Below, one piece after another: positions 11,401-23,460 of a stretch of 64,000 nt of DNA (position 1 is the stretch's first letter; each line of letters starts with the position of its first letter). The stretch spans positions 218,921 to 282,920 of the forward strand of contig VXAA01000162.1 in NCBI GenBank assembly GCA_013399115.1. Direction: 5' to 3'. Below the pieces are notes generated by a model, which made no database searches, was not told the DNA's origin, and was given only the letters and a program-made list of their open reading frames with translations. Position numbers and translations under genes: made by a program. This stretch comes from Anseranas semipalmata (lineage: Eukaryota > Chordata > Aves > Anseriformes > Anseranatidae).

Positions 11401-14400
11401 GCAAGAAGCAGTAACAGCCTTAGTCCAGGAAGGAGAAGGTGTGATAACTAAGATTGGGCCATTTTTGTTACCATCTCTTCTGATTATAGCAGTGCTTCTC
11501 AGACCAAAAACAAACGAACAAAAAAAACACCTACAGGTCCAGGGGACCATATTTTTATCAGAAGTGCCAAATTCTGGAAGGATCTGAGTAATTTGTCCTG
11601 CTCCCAGACCGTCTCTAGGATTTTATCATTCTCTTTCAAGATAGAAAGCAGCTCAACCTTTGGAGACTGTGGTTTAAATGGCAACAAAGACGAAGGAGCA
11701 ATGGAGTTCTGGTGAAAATGTAAACAACCTAAATCTCTCTCTCCAGCATACGTGGGGACTGTGTTAGCAGTGAGCACATAGGAAATGACCCCTCATCATT
11801 CCCACTGTAATTTTTACTGTTGAAAATTACTGAGATCCGTGTGAGCAGGATAGCTTTGCGTGCCTGCTCATGCTTGTTGCTGCTGTCACTCTGATTTCAA
11901 ATGGCCATTCCCTCAGCACTGGATTCCCTTCAGCAGGGCAGACATGAGGGTATACAAATTAGGAATTAAAAGGAACAAGCCAGCCCAGGCTGGCAGCCTG
12001 TTAATCAGCCTCCTTAAGCTAAAATAGGCCAGTTGCGTAGAAGTGAAAATAGCATCGGTGATTTGAGGTCTATGTTCATTCTAAACGCACCCAATCTGTA
12101 TTTTGTTTTCTTTCTCTTACCCGAAGGATGGAAATCTCGCTCCGAGTGACTTGGTTTCCTTTGAGCAGGTCACGTAAAATGCTGCCCCTGTGCTTCTCCG
12201 CGTGGTGGCCTGGCTTCACTCCGCAGAGCTCCCCTGGCAAAGCCGGAGCAGGGCGGAGATCAAAGCCAAAGCTTCTCCTTCATGACTTCCCTCTTACAAT
12301 TTTTTTCTTCTACTTTTTTTTCCATAATCAGAGTCTCAACTCCTCTTTTTTGTTCCTATTCAGGCTTGGGATCAAACAGGCCAGACATCTGCTGTGGTAT
12401 TTTTTTAATCATTTCAGCGATTTTAATGATTTGTAGGGAAGAGGGAGAAGAGAGAAATGAAAATAATGACAATGCCAAAAAAATGACACCATTTCTTTAA
12501 TTTGGGCATGGTTGGGGAGTGCCTGTTCTTCCCTCTTCCTTTTTTTTTTTTTTTTTAATCTTGAGGAAATAATCATGATGATTGTAGCTGATGTATGTTG
12601 GCAAAACATTTAAGTAGACGTGCCTGAAAACATGAATCACATCTATTTTTCTTTTAGGAAATACTCTGGTTAAGGCTTTTTCATCTGAAAATACAAAAAC
12701 CTGCTGCAAACACCTCATCCCTGTGGGGCAGGTAGAGCTTGTGTGCTGGATGGGTAAATGGAGGTGGAGAGTTCGGGCAGATTTTCCAGTGGGACACAGG
12801 GACTGACAAACCTGGACCACGTTTGCCACTAAAAATCTGTTCATTTCTCTCAAAGGCATCTTATCTGGGGGTGAGTTACTGCCAGCACCCCAAAGGCACT
12901 CGAGCAGAGGTCTGGTCTTGTACCACACTGGCCCTCCCTGGGGAATGACCACACAGGGCTATTCCCCCTAATATCTACAAATTCAGCCATGCCCGCATTG
13001 GTAAACTAAGGTGACAGGATGGGCAAACCTTGTGTGCTGAGGCTTATTTCAGGACACATGCGGCACCCAGAGCAGTGCCAACAACAGGATCCCTGCTCTG
13101 CTTGTCGGGAAGATCTGATCCAGGTATTCAAAGCCCTCCCAGTTTTTGTGAGTCAGCGGGGCTGGGCTTGGGAGGCTGGTGTGGGAGGAAGAGCGTGGCT
13201 GGGAGGTGTGCAGGATACAGCCCCTGAAGCGATGCTGCTGGCTTTATTCACAGATCTGTGCCACGGGGGAGCCTGAGCTCGCAGTGAAGTCTCGTTTTTC
13301 AGTCAACATGACTCCATTCATGCTCTGAAAGTTACAGGCATCCCTGGGTTACATACCAGCACTAGGCCAAAAGATTATATGCAAACTTGCCCACGCTGCT
13401 TATTTTCGGAGAGAAGGTGCTCAGCATGCCAGCTGTCTCTGGAAAGAGGTCCTTTTGCAAAGAGTGATGGATGGCAGGAATTTAGGCTGTCATTGTGGTT
13501 CCCTTATTTAAACTTAAATGCACACTAAATGTTTTCTGATTATGGAGAGGTCATTTTAATGTGCACACCGTATACACCATACACTGTCATCTTGCTTTTC
13601 ATTTTTTTTGTGTGTAAAAGTTAAAAACTTGAAGCAGAAAAGTCAATACAAACAAAACATCCAAATGTGGTGTATAATTCCCCTTATCTGCATGCCATTG
13701 CTCAAAACAACTGCATTAATCTATTTCATGTTTCATGGTTATGAGCTGCCCTGAGGATAATCAAATGCACCTGCATAAGATAAGGTTGCTGATAGTGGTT
13801 CCCATCCTTTTCCACTCTAGCTGCAAGTTTCACTACACTCACATTCACCAGTTTATTGTGCTCTCTGTTTCATTGCTGTTTCTTTAAAGATTGCTTTGCC
13901 ATATGGATAGATTAAGTATATTTTTTTTAAAGCTGTATACTCTGGAGAAATGAGACTCACTGAAAACCCGGCAGTCGTAGATGCAATCCTCTGAGTGAGA
14001 AGCGGTGCGGAGAAACGCAGCGTGGGCCCCCAAAGGCAGGGCTATTGAAGTGCCTCTATCTCCCCGCACCGCCTGCCCTGGCCCTAATCAAGTTCTCATA
14101 TCAGCCCGTGTCCCGCGGGCCCCCTCGCTCCCTTCAATGAGGGGAAATTTGCAGACAAATTTCTGCCAGCAGGACGCTGGTGCTCTCCTGGGCGGCGGGA
14201 TAAAGATCCCTGCAGCCTCCGCGTGGCCCCGCTGCCCGTGCCCGGTGGGGGAGCGCATCCAGGCAGCCCCCATGAGCCTGGGGCCGGCATTTCAGCATCC
14301 CCGTCAGAAAATGAAATAAGACCAAGCTCCTCAATGGTTCTGCAGACCGATTGACCAAGGAAAACAAGTGTGTAAGTGGTCCCATATGCTGCAAGTACTT

Positions 14401-16560
14401 CAGGAGGGCATAAATTGTGCTTTGTGCTCCCAGTCATGATGCTTTGCCCCTGCTCTGGAATTGCTCTCTTCTTGTATTTATTTGGGGGGACTTGCTTTTC
14501 CCAAAAGATGTGCAGCTCTGAAAACAGGGCCTTCCCCAGCTGGTTAGCTGGGAGGAATATCTGAAGCAATGCAGCCACCAGCTTCTGCCCTGGTGTAGAG
14601 GGAGTTGTGAAAGGTTTTGGGGTGCGAGCGCTGCTGTCGCCAGGCACCTGCCGGCAGCAGCCCTTCCCTCGCAGTTGTCATCCCTTAGCTTCTCCCCATC
14701 ACCAAATGAAGACTGTAAGTGCAGGATAAACAAAGAGCCCGTTCATACGAGGCAAGTTTTGGGGCCAGAAAGGAGTGAAAGGCTCGAGATACGGCAAGGC
14801 TTAATGCCGTAAATCTGATTAATTTACCTTGTGACAATCGTAACAAAACAGCGAGGGCTCGGAGCCGTGGCTGCGGGCTGACCTTTTGCTCGTGCTGAAA
14901 GGCAGCACAACGGGGTCTGGGGCTGGTCAGGGGAATGCCCCAGCCTTTCACTGCTACCTGCTGCTTCCGACAATGCAATCAGACACAGCTCTCAGGGCAA
15001 TGAAAAACGCCTTCCCGCTGAAGGCCCCTTTTTCTCCTGGCCCTGGACGGGGCCAGCCCAAGGCGTTTGGCTGGGGCTGAGCTGACAGTGTGCTTGGTGC
15101 CTGAACGGGCACCAGGCAAAGCTCCCCTGCGGACTTCAGGGCTGTCACCACCCGTCAGCTGGTGGGGGACCCTTGTCTGAGCTGCCCAGCAAGGTGCAGA
15201 GCCAAAAGCACAGGTTTTTGTGTGCATCCCCTGAGGAGCATCTTCCTTGGGTGCCCTCTTGCCCCCAGTGAGCCCAGGTGCCCTGGGCTGTGTTGCGGTC
15301 TGGTGTGCTCCTACAGTGTGAAGGTGAATCGCTAAATGCAATTTGTGGGATGTCCCCATCCCACAAACGGCTTGTGCTTGCGAGAACTGCCACAAGGAAA
15401 GGTTCTCCTGTGTTCTGTGCTCACCGGAGAGGGATCACCGGGGTCTGATTCATGTGCCAACACTGGATAATGAGTTTGCATCTTGACTTCTGCATACAAA
15501 CCCAAATCCTGTCCTTTGACCGTGCTGGGGACAAACACGTCAGTTGGTGCTGCATGCTTTCATTTGGAGATCTGCTAGACCTACTGGGCAGGACCAACCT
15601 TGCGAAGAAGTCCTCTCATAAAGTCACCTGTATTTGAAAATTGAAAATGCACATAGGCTCAAAACACAGCACCTTTGAATAGACTGGAGTTACACTTTAT
15701 CTTTTATTAAAAAACAAACAAAAACTTTTCCTAGCAGCTTTTCTTTCATTCAAGATTTCCTGAAAGTAATGTTACGGCATTGCAAAGCCAACAAAGCCGA
15801 GTTAGGCAGCTCCTTCGCACAGCCGAGAGAACGTCCTCCCTTCCCTCCCCCCTCCATTCGGGTTTGCAGCCAAATTCCTCATTCACATTTCAAGCTCTCT
15901 TCTTTACGCTGCAACTGTTGGCTCAAGTTCTTTTTGCAGAGTGACTGTCATGAGGAAAGTTTGGGGGATTTCATAGCTTATTTTATTTTTATCAGCTTAA
16001 AAAAATGGAAAATGGAAAATGTAGATGAAAAGTAACTTTAGATTGTAATGGGACCATGTACCAGTCAGGCAGCAAATGGTTGTCTGCCTTTAAATGCATT
16101 GGCTGGTATCTCCTGATATGCATCAAAAATAAATAGTTAATAAAGGTATTTTGACTGAAACATCTGCTGCAGTTCTTGGTTGTTGAGGTTTAATTGCAGA
16201 CTAGAGCATCAAACTTTTAGACAGTTTGGGGACAGAGATTGATTGGGGTCACCAGGTTATTCAGAATAAAATCCCAGCCCTTATCTCTGAAATGCAGCGT
16301 CCAATTGATTTTCTCTGGACCATTACACAGCCCCCAGTGCTGTGGAGCCCAGGCAGGGAGTGGCTGAGCATCACGCTTCTCAAAATCCTCTCAAAGCAAA
16401 TACTGTGGTCCTCTGAGGGCTCCTTGGAGCCACAGCTTTTCCTGGTAAGGACTGAAGAAGTGGTGATGACACCCGTGGGGCAAAGGCTCGGCCATTGGCC
16501 AAACTCGGGCTGTATCCAGAGAAGTGTTGTTACCTGCAGGACTGTGTTTTCAAGGCACCC
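8434..16560. other. Unique DNA, no supported gene
   Basis: No repeat family or exon recognised. It contains AT-rich stretches (about 9430-9550, 10120-10340, 13500-13930), a T17 run at 12540-12556 and GC-richer patches near 9640-9760 and 14000-14280. Reading frames are short and often open on both strands. Confidence 0.5.
12540..12556. repeat. Poly(T) run, 17 bases
   Basis: Homopolymer with pyrimidine-rich flank. If read on the minus strand it is a poly(A), but no SINE, LINE or processed-gene body precedes it. Confidence 0.9.
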
Positions 16561-16569
16561 AGCCATATG

Positions 16570-16665
16570 GGGCAGCATGATTAAATATGCCAACTGTTGT
16601 TCAGACAAATCAAGCATTTCCATGCAAATTACTGCATTCCATTTATTCCAGCATTCCAGCCTGCA
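16570..16665. promoter_or_regulatory. Candidate enhancer block: octamer plus two TEAD-type words
   Basis: An exact POU octamer ATGCAAAT is at 16622-16629. Two MCAT/TEAD-like GCATTCC words follow at 16634-16640 and 16651-16657, 17 bases apart and on the same strand. Upstream are TGATTAAATATGC and CAGACAAATCAAG. The density of recognisable words in under 100 bp is high for this window. Binding and conservation are inferred, not shown. Confidence 0.25.
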
Positions 16666-17514
16666 AAACTGGGAAAAGCCTGTCTGTGAGCAGAGCTGGC
16701 AGAGATGGGACGAGTGTGGTGCAATTCGCTTAACAGGAAAATAAGGTTAAAGAGAGCTCTTCACACCGAAGCTGTGGCTCATGCTGATTACTCACTAACT
16801 TCCAGACAGCTTGGATTTGCCAATCAAATCATTTTTAACCAAACGTGCCAACACCAGCCCTGGTAGCCCTCTCCCACGCCACCCAGGGCTTTGCCATCCC
16901 TGGGGAAAGTTGCCTTTGATGTCCCAGCTGGCCCTGACCCCTCGCTGCTGAAGCTTGGGGCACTCCTGGCACCCTGTCCGATAGACAAGTCATCCCCTTC
17001 TCCCCAGCCTTCCGATGGGATGCAGCCTCCACAGGGACAGGTTTGTGCAGACAGGGGCTGGGAAAGCCCCGGCCACCAGGGCCGGTGGGCAGAGGGGACC
17101 CGGAGCCCTCCCGGTGCATTTTGTTCTGCAGCCCCTAATCCGTCCTTGTGTGCTTCTCGCCTTTATGGTCTTCCACGTACTTCAGGTTTGGGGAAAGCAG
17201 CTTCCCCTTGTGCCCCCATTGATTTACCAGCTCCAGGGTCCGGCTGTTGCCCTGGGTAATTGGCAGCGGTGACATATTTGGGCTGAACTTTATTGTATGC
17301 ATTAGGAAAAGTCAGCAAACAGAGTTGAGTGCGCTGTCAAGTATTGCCTTTGACTTTCTATTGCAGCCGTTTGGGGTCTGTTTTGTCCTTGGACTGAGAA
17401 AGCGTCTGTTCTGGTGGGGGCTTTGTCTGAGATGCTGGAGGTTAGTCTGAGGAGAGACGTCTGAGAGACCCCGCTAATCCCTTTTTACTTTTTGAACAAG
17501 AAAGTCGAGTGTTT

Positions 17515-17531
17515 TTTATAATAATAATAAT
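17515..17531. repeat. Short (TAA)n microsatellite
   Basis: About five ATA/TAA units in a row, flanked by unique sequence. Confidence 0.8.
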
Positions 17532-18039
17532 TTGAGCTAATAAGTAACATGCTGGCTGGAGCTGCAGCTGCCTGGGGTGGAGCAGATTTGTTTTCTCCGT
17601 CTAATTAGAAAGCCTTAGCCAACGTCACACATGCCTCCGTTCGCAGCCTTTCTGGAGAGGTCTGGAGTCTCACAGCTCGCTCCAGGCTCAGGGCGAGCAG
17701 CAGCCCGGAGCTTAACCCACTCGCTCCATTCACGCCGTTCAGGCCCTGCCTGCCCTCGCCGTGGGCTCTGGTGTGGCCCCGTGGCAGGACACCCACCCGG
17801 GAACCAGCCCGGGGGCGGCTGCTGGGGGCAGGCTCCTCCTCCTGTGGGCAGAAATGATTATTTCATTATCCCTTTAATTCCTCCGCGCTGCGTTTCTGCC
17901 TCATCAAAATGCATCAGTGAACTCAATCTTCGTCAGGCGGGTCGGTCTCACTTCCTCCCTGGGACAACCATTCTTTCGGTCTGTGGGAAGATTCAAAGCA
18001 CGGTGCTAAGTAAAAAATCATACAGCTGGGGAAGGCAAA

Positions 18040-18420
18040 TGCCCGTAACTGTGTTCATTAACAATATTGTGCATCATCTAAATGCAAGAAAGCTTAAAGG
18101 CGTAATGATTTCCTCCTCGCTGATGGGCGCTGTTCAGTGCCAGCTCAGACAACGAAGAAAGCCGAACCTGTTCTACTCCTGCCCTGCTTTGATGGTTGTT
18201 TTGCAAACACTTTAGGAAAGTGTTCATATTCCCATAAAACTGATTTTCAGTGGAAGTTGAAGGAAAAAATATATTTTCTATTGAGTGATTTTTTCAATAA
18301 GATTAACTTCACAAGACCTCAACTTTGGCCCTAACTGGCCTTGACAATGGCTCCCTTTTAAGAAGGTGATGCAGTTATCTATAATTAGCCACGGCTAGTT
18401 AATAACTCATCTGTTAACGT
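18040..18420. promoter_or_regulatory. AT-rich candidate regulatory block with SOX palindrome
   Basis: The perfect palindrome ACAATATTGT (18061-18070) joins two SOX half-sites (ACAAT and ATTGT) head to head, and follows CATTA. Further right, 18381-18418 carries ATAATTAGCC, GTTAATAAC (HNF1-half-site-like) and GTTAAC. No reading frame is convincing here. Regulatory use is inference. Confidence 0.22.
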
Positions 18421-21319
18421 CCAAGCCCACAAATGGAAGGCTTCAATGTACAAGGAACCAAGGTTAGGCCAACAAGGATAAAATCCTGTCTATTTAAGTT
18501 TAATGAATTCCATTTCCATTGTTGCTGCGTTTTATTTGGGCAGTCAGATGGATAGCTCAGCTCTGCTTTCCAAAGGGTTCCAGTTGCCTGCAGCTCAGGA
18601 GTTCCCTCTCCCTCTGCTAGCCTCACTGGTGAGAGTGTAATTGTAGAAAATGGTGAGAACGGTATTCTGCACTCTTTGGCTTGACTGCCAAATTGTTCAA
18701 AGCTTTATTGGTAGTAGCTTGTTTAAACTTCATGTTATCTCTTTTTGTATCCCATGAAATTCCCATGGGGAATGTAGTTCAACAACAACAGCAAAACCCT
18801 GCTGAACATAGTCCTTAACACAGTCTTGTTAAGAGATGCTGTGCCCTGCATATTACTGCCTTTCAAATATAAGATAAGACCAAGGTCCTAGCACTGGTGC
18901 ATCATGGCTTTTGGTTGGGTGATGACATTCATTCTTTTTTAAGTACCCCCAAAGCTCTGAGTTATTTGGTACAACACAGCTGAATGTTGACTGGCTTTGA
19001 ACAATCGTGATTCTTCTGTGTTTTTAATTCATAGCGAGCACCTAGCTTCATTCATTGTGAAAACCAGCGTACAAACCAGATGATGCCAACACAAATAATC
19101 CCAGCACTGGTTCTAGCTACCAAAGAGAATTAGCAAGGACTCTTCTCTTGGTAAAGCTTCGGTGGCCAGGCCCATTTTTAATCATCAGTTTGAGAAAAGA
19201 GGTGACAAGGAGCTCCACAAAGGGCCATTAAACTCGAAGACATTGACACGACTTCTGTCTGAAACCCGTGTCTGGCAGACCGCTTGGTGCCTGAGGGACA
19301 GGAGCAGTGATGCTGCCCAGAAATTTCAGAGCAGGATGCTTTCCCTGCTGTATCTCCGTACTGCAGAAGTCTGCGCTAGTGACCTGCACCCAAGAGAGAG
19401 ATGTATTCAGAAAGAAATGCTAAGGAAGAACCATATTTCTAGCTAGGAAGAGCACATTAAGTAGGAGGAGCAATTGCTCTGCCCTGCAAAGATTTCAGAT
19501 TTTTGAAAGCTGAAATCTCTCCTGGTCTGCACCTAATTAAAAGACAAAATCTTGGTGAGGGTTACTTTACTTCTATATTTTTTTGCAAACTAGAAATCTC
19601 AAACCATTACATACAAAATGAAAGTTTAGCTTAGACAACCTTTTAAAATATATTTTTGACCACGATATTTTTAAACTATATTCCTATTTGCATGACAATC
19701 ATTTGACACCAGGAGTGTGCATTTTCCCATTTTAAAAACTGAAAGAGAAATTGCATTTCAAATTGCACCCAAACTGACCCTTTTCCCGAAACTTTCTGCT
19801 TTGACATTCTGTTGAAAAATTCCCACCCGGCTTTAGTCCATGGGAAAGAATTTTCTCCTTAATGTTGTTTTGGTAAGAAAAAAATAAATCTTTGTTTGCA
19901 TGACTAGGTCTCAGTCATGAAAAACTGACCCCAAAAAATGCTGCTAAGAGTTTCCTCTGACTGTAGGCAATCACAGCGAGACAAGTTATTTGAGGAGATG
20001 CGTGCTTCAGGGGAGTGGGACACGGGACGGTCGAGGGAGGAGAAGCCCACTGGAAGCTCCTTGCTTCTCACGGAGTGTTTTGTTTAGCACCAAGCACTTG
20101 AACCACGCGAGCCCCCGGGGGCCGGGGCTGTGCCACATATCACCCGCGTGCACGCGTGCCCTGGTGACGCTGCTGAGCAGGAGCTTTGCAAAACAAACCC
20201 TCTTCCAGGCCCCGGGGGGCTGGAGCTGCCTCTTCCCCCTGCCTGCAGCGGGAGCCAAGGCAACCTCAGGACGAGCAGTTTTGGGGCCTCCACGAAGAAC
20301 GAGCCGCGCATGGTCCCACATCCCTGATGTCCAGCCCGTCCGTGAGCCAGGCAGGCGCTTATCAGGAGTTTGGGTGATTCCTTGGTATTTCTCCAGAGCT
20401 CCTGGGCTCGTAAAGCCAGACAGGAAATCTTGTAGAAATGGTTTTTCCTGTCTGAATCGCAGCCAGGCCCGTTTTGAGGGCTACCTGGAAATAGCTGGAA
20501 GACAGTCTTGGCAGGAAAAATTCCCACAGTTTGAGCCCTGGCTAGGAACTGGAAGTTGGGCAAAGATTAAATCTGGCTATGTCAAACCTTAGGAAGTTCT
20601 GGGGTATGCAAGAGAGAGAGGATGCAAACACAAGTACTGCCCCGCTGCTTTAAGCTGGGTTTTCCAGAGGACACGGGTGACAGATGGGTCCAGCTCCCGT
20701 GTTAATGGGACACGAGCCTGAGCTCTGCTCGGCTCCTCTGGAAATCCCCCGAGTCCTGGGCTTGGCCGTGCCTGCCCATCTCTCTTCTGCTGGAAACCAG
20801 ATTAATTTCCTCACGCAACTGTGCTTCCTCCATCCTGAACTCAGACTTTTCAACAGTTTGTTGTTCATCTTCCCTTTCAGCTGCGTGGTCAATGCCGGGC
20901 AAGCTCCTCTCTCTGGGAAGGGTGTGAAAGTTTGTCTTTTTGCCCAATAAAACCTGAGCAACCCTCAAACTGCTCCCCAAACTCCTGCCTGTAGTCCAAC
21001 AAGAAGAGGTAAATCTTGTTAGAATCACAGTCAGCCCTATGGAGGCTGGTGGTTGTTGCTGGCTTTCCCACTGGAAATGTTGTATGGCTGATGGACAAAT
21101 TCTTGGAGGTTTCAGGCATTTGGCTCCATTACGATACCAAGCACGCAAAATCATCTGTTGCGTTAAGTCCAACCTAAGCAAACCAAATCGCAGCCTCCGG
21201 GATTAATATTTGAAGCTACAGATAGGAAGGAAAAAACAAGAGTTCCGTCCTATAAATGGTAAGTATCCGAACTTGAAAAACGCTCAGCATTCAGCCTTCA
21301 AGAGCACTTTTGAAGCTGC
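18421..21319. other. Unique DNA; CpG-rich patch near 20.0-20.35 kb
   Basis: 18.4-19.95 kb is AT-rich without an identifiable gene. 20.00-20.35 kb is GC-rich with frequent CpG and is open in several frames on both strands, which makes its 100-200-codon frames uninformative. An AATAAA at 20945-20950 is not preceded by a convincing exon. Confidence 0.45.
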
Positions 21320-21546
21320 CTGTAGAGAAAATAATTAAAGAGATGAAAGATACAGGGACTGATAGTAATAAATCATATGTGGCTGTCTTTGTCCTCTCAG
21401 CAAACGTAAATCACTTTTGCCTTTAAAATACGGCAACAAGCATTCTTCCCAGATTGCTGTGAATTTATTAGACAGGGTTATTAGAAATGTATTAGGGCAG
21501 AATCCGAATGTATTAACTGAGTTACTTAATAGCTTAATTGTTCAGC
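21320..21546. promoter_or_regulatory. AT-rich candidate conserved element abutting a CpG cluster
   Basis: At least eight TAAT/ATTA cores occur in about 230 bp, including AATAATTAAAG, TTTATTAGAC, TTATTAGAAATGTATTAGGG and CTTAATAGCTTAATTG. The block ends abruptly at about 21546, where CpG-dense DNA begins. This resembles the deeply conserved homeodomain-rich enhancers seen around vertebrate developmental genes, but an alignment is needed to know. Confidence 0.35.
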
Positions 21547-21682
21547 CAGCGGCGGCTGCGCGCTGCCCAGCGGGGAGGCGAGCGGGAGGGTGGCGAGGGG
21601 CGCGCGGTGGTGCCCAGCCGCTGCCCCGGCCCTGGAGGGCACCGCCATGGCTCGCGGGTGCTGCGTGCGGGGCTGAGGCGGT
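21547..21682. other. Short CpG cluster
   Basis: About 135 bp of very GC-rich sequence with many CpG, directly following the AT-rich block. It could be a small orphan CpG island or the start of an enhancer-associated transcript. No exon is recognisable. Confidence 0.4.
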
Positions 21683-23029
21683 TTCTAATTAGGCAGGTGT
21701 GTTTGTCTCCCTGGTAATTGGCTTAAAGTTGGCCAGGGTGGCTTTTGAGAAGCACAAGGGTAGCAGGGGCTGCAGCTGGACCATACCGGAGCTTGTCCTA
21801 GGCTTTTGTGTGCGTTAATTTGGAGAGGCAGCGGTGAAGCTGAGGGTTAGGCAAGTTCAGCTCTGCTCCGGTTGCTGCTGGGACCCGCCTGCAGCATGCA
21901 CATCCCTGCACCGTGGAGCTGCCTTCTATGGACTGAAATGTTTGAATTCAGCTGAATTTGTGTGCCTGCATGCAGGAGGCCCCTCTATCCTCGAGCTCTA
22001 AGAAATAGGGGCTGAAACTGCTGTCCTGGTTGCGCTGCCAGACTCCTGTCCCCTCTTGCAGGGGGTGCATGCTGCGGCGTTGCCCTCCCCAGCACGACCA
22101 TCTTCCAGGAGACGGTTCTGGAAGCAGCCAAGCCCAGCAGGCTCATTGCACGAGCCCCCTCGCATCTGGGACAGGACCAGCACCGGGGAGCAGGGCTGAG
22201 TCACGCGGCTCTGGCAGTGACGACACCTTTGAGGTTTTGGTTTCACAGACCACCCAAGGCATGCAGCACCTATCTATGCATGTTCAAAAAAGCGCAGAGC
22301 TCAGCTCCAGGAACAGGAGAGAGGTAGATATTCCAAATATCAGATTTAACGTGGCTTTCTGCTCACACAGAAGCTCCTACTGCCTAAGCACCTACAGCCT
22401 CTATCTGATAAAATCTCAACACCTACATCTTCTACTCTTTCCTTCAGCTTAGTCAAACCTAGCTTTGCATTGCTCAGTAGGCAAAGCCTCCACTGAGCCC
22501 GTCAGCTGAGCCAGCAGCTTCCCGTAGGTCAGGAGATGCACAAGTGAAGACTTCCAGTGAGGACCGGTTCCTCCTGGGATGTCCGGTTCCATGAAGCGAC
22601 ACCATTTGCCTAGTTTTCCTCCATTTCTGGGTAGAATTTGGAGTCTCTTCTTCCTCCTTCTTCCCATGCTTGTTCTGCCTGCCCAGGAGTGTACAAGTAG
22701 CCCAGAAGTTAATGTAAGCAAGGCTGGAGGTGGCTCCTCTTGAAGTCACTGGACATTTTGCCTAGTGGCATCCTCCATGATTAGACCCCCGGTTTTGTTC
22801 ACTGAGGCATGTTTTCTCTTTCTCCCTGATGATGGGTAGCTCCAGAGCAAGGAAGAAGGTAAGAGGAGAAAACATGAAGTTAATGACTGCAATGACAAAC
22901 TTTATTACAGCAACTTTATGGGGGGAAAATGTCTCACAATCTTCGCTGCACAACAATGTCCCGGCAGACATGATGTCATGGCGTCTTAAAAGGTGTTTGA
23001 GTTGGAAAATCTTTTCAGCAGTGTTTTAA
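21683..23029. other. Unique DNA, no supported gene
   Basis: Mixed composition. Short frames on both strands have no recognisable domain. Confidence 0.5.
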
Positions 23030-23460
23030 GGGGCTGTTTAAATGATTAATAAGGTTTATGCTTGTGATTTATTATCTCAAAATAAAAATGTACAGTAGGT
23101 ATAAAATATATTTGAAAGGGATGACTGTGTAAATTAATGTTACAGGTGTTATATTCCCAGACATTTATCAAAATAAATATGCTTAACTGTAAGAGAAGAA
23201 TGCAGCATCTGGTCATACATCTGCATGCACGTGCCCTGACAATTTGTGTCAGAAGGAAGAAGTAGCTGGGCAGAATATTATTTTGGACGTCGTATCATGA
23301 AATAATACAAACATGAGATTTCACCTGTGTTCCCTGCTCACTATAACATCACCTAAAGTGTATTTTATGTGTATTGTGATTAAGTGTACTTATTAAAGCA
23401 ATATTAATGGTGTTTATTATTGCACATCTGAGAATAGTATTGCCTCCAAACACAGCTTGT
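23030..23460. promoter_or_regulatory. AT-rich candidate regulatory block
   Basis: About 430 bp of markedly AT-rich DNA with many TAAT, TTTAT and TTATTA words and a TTAAGTG (23380-23386), the core recognised by NKX2-type factors. Stops are dense in all frames, so it is not coding. It might instead be simply AT-rich neutral sequence. Confidence 0.25.

Noticed and set aside
16226..16744. 172-codon plus-strand ORF in moderate GC DNA
   Set aside because: Open on the minus strand too; no domain or splice signals. Its right part is better explained as a motif-rich non-coding block.
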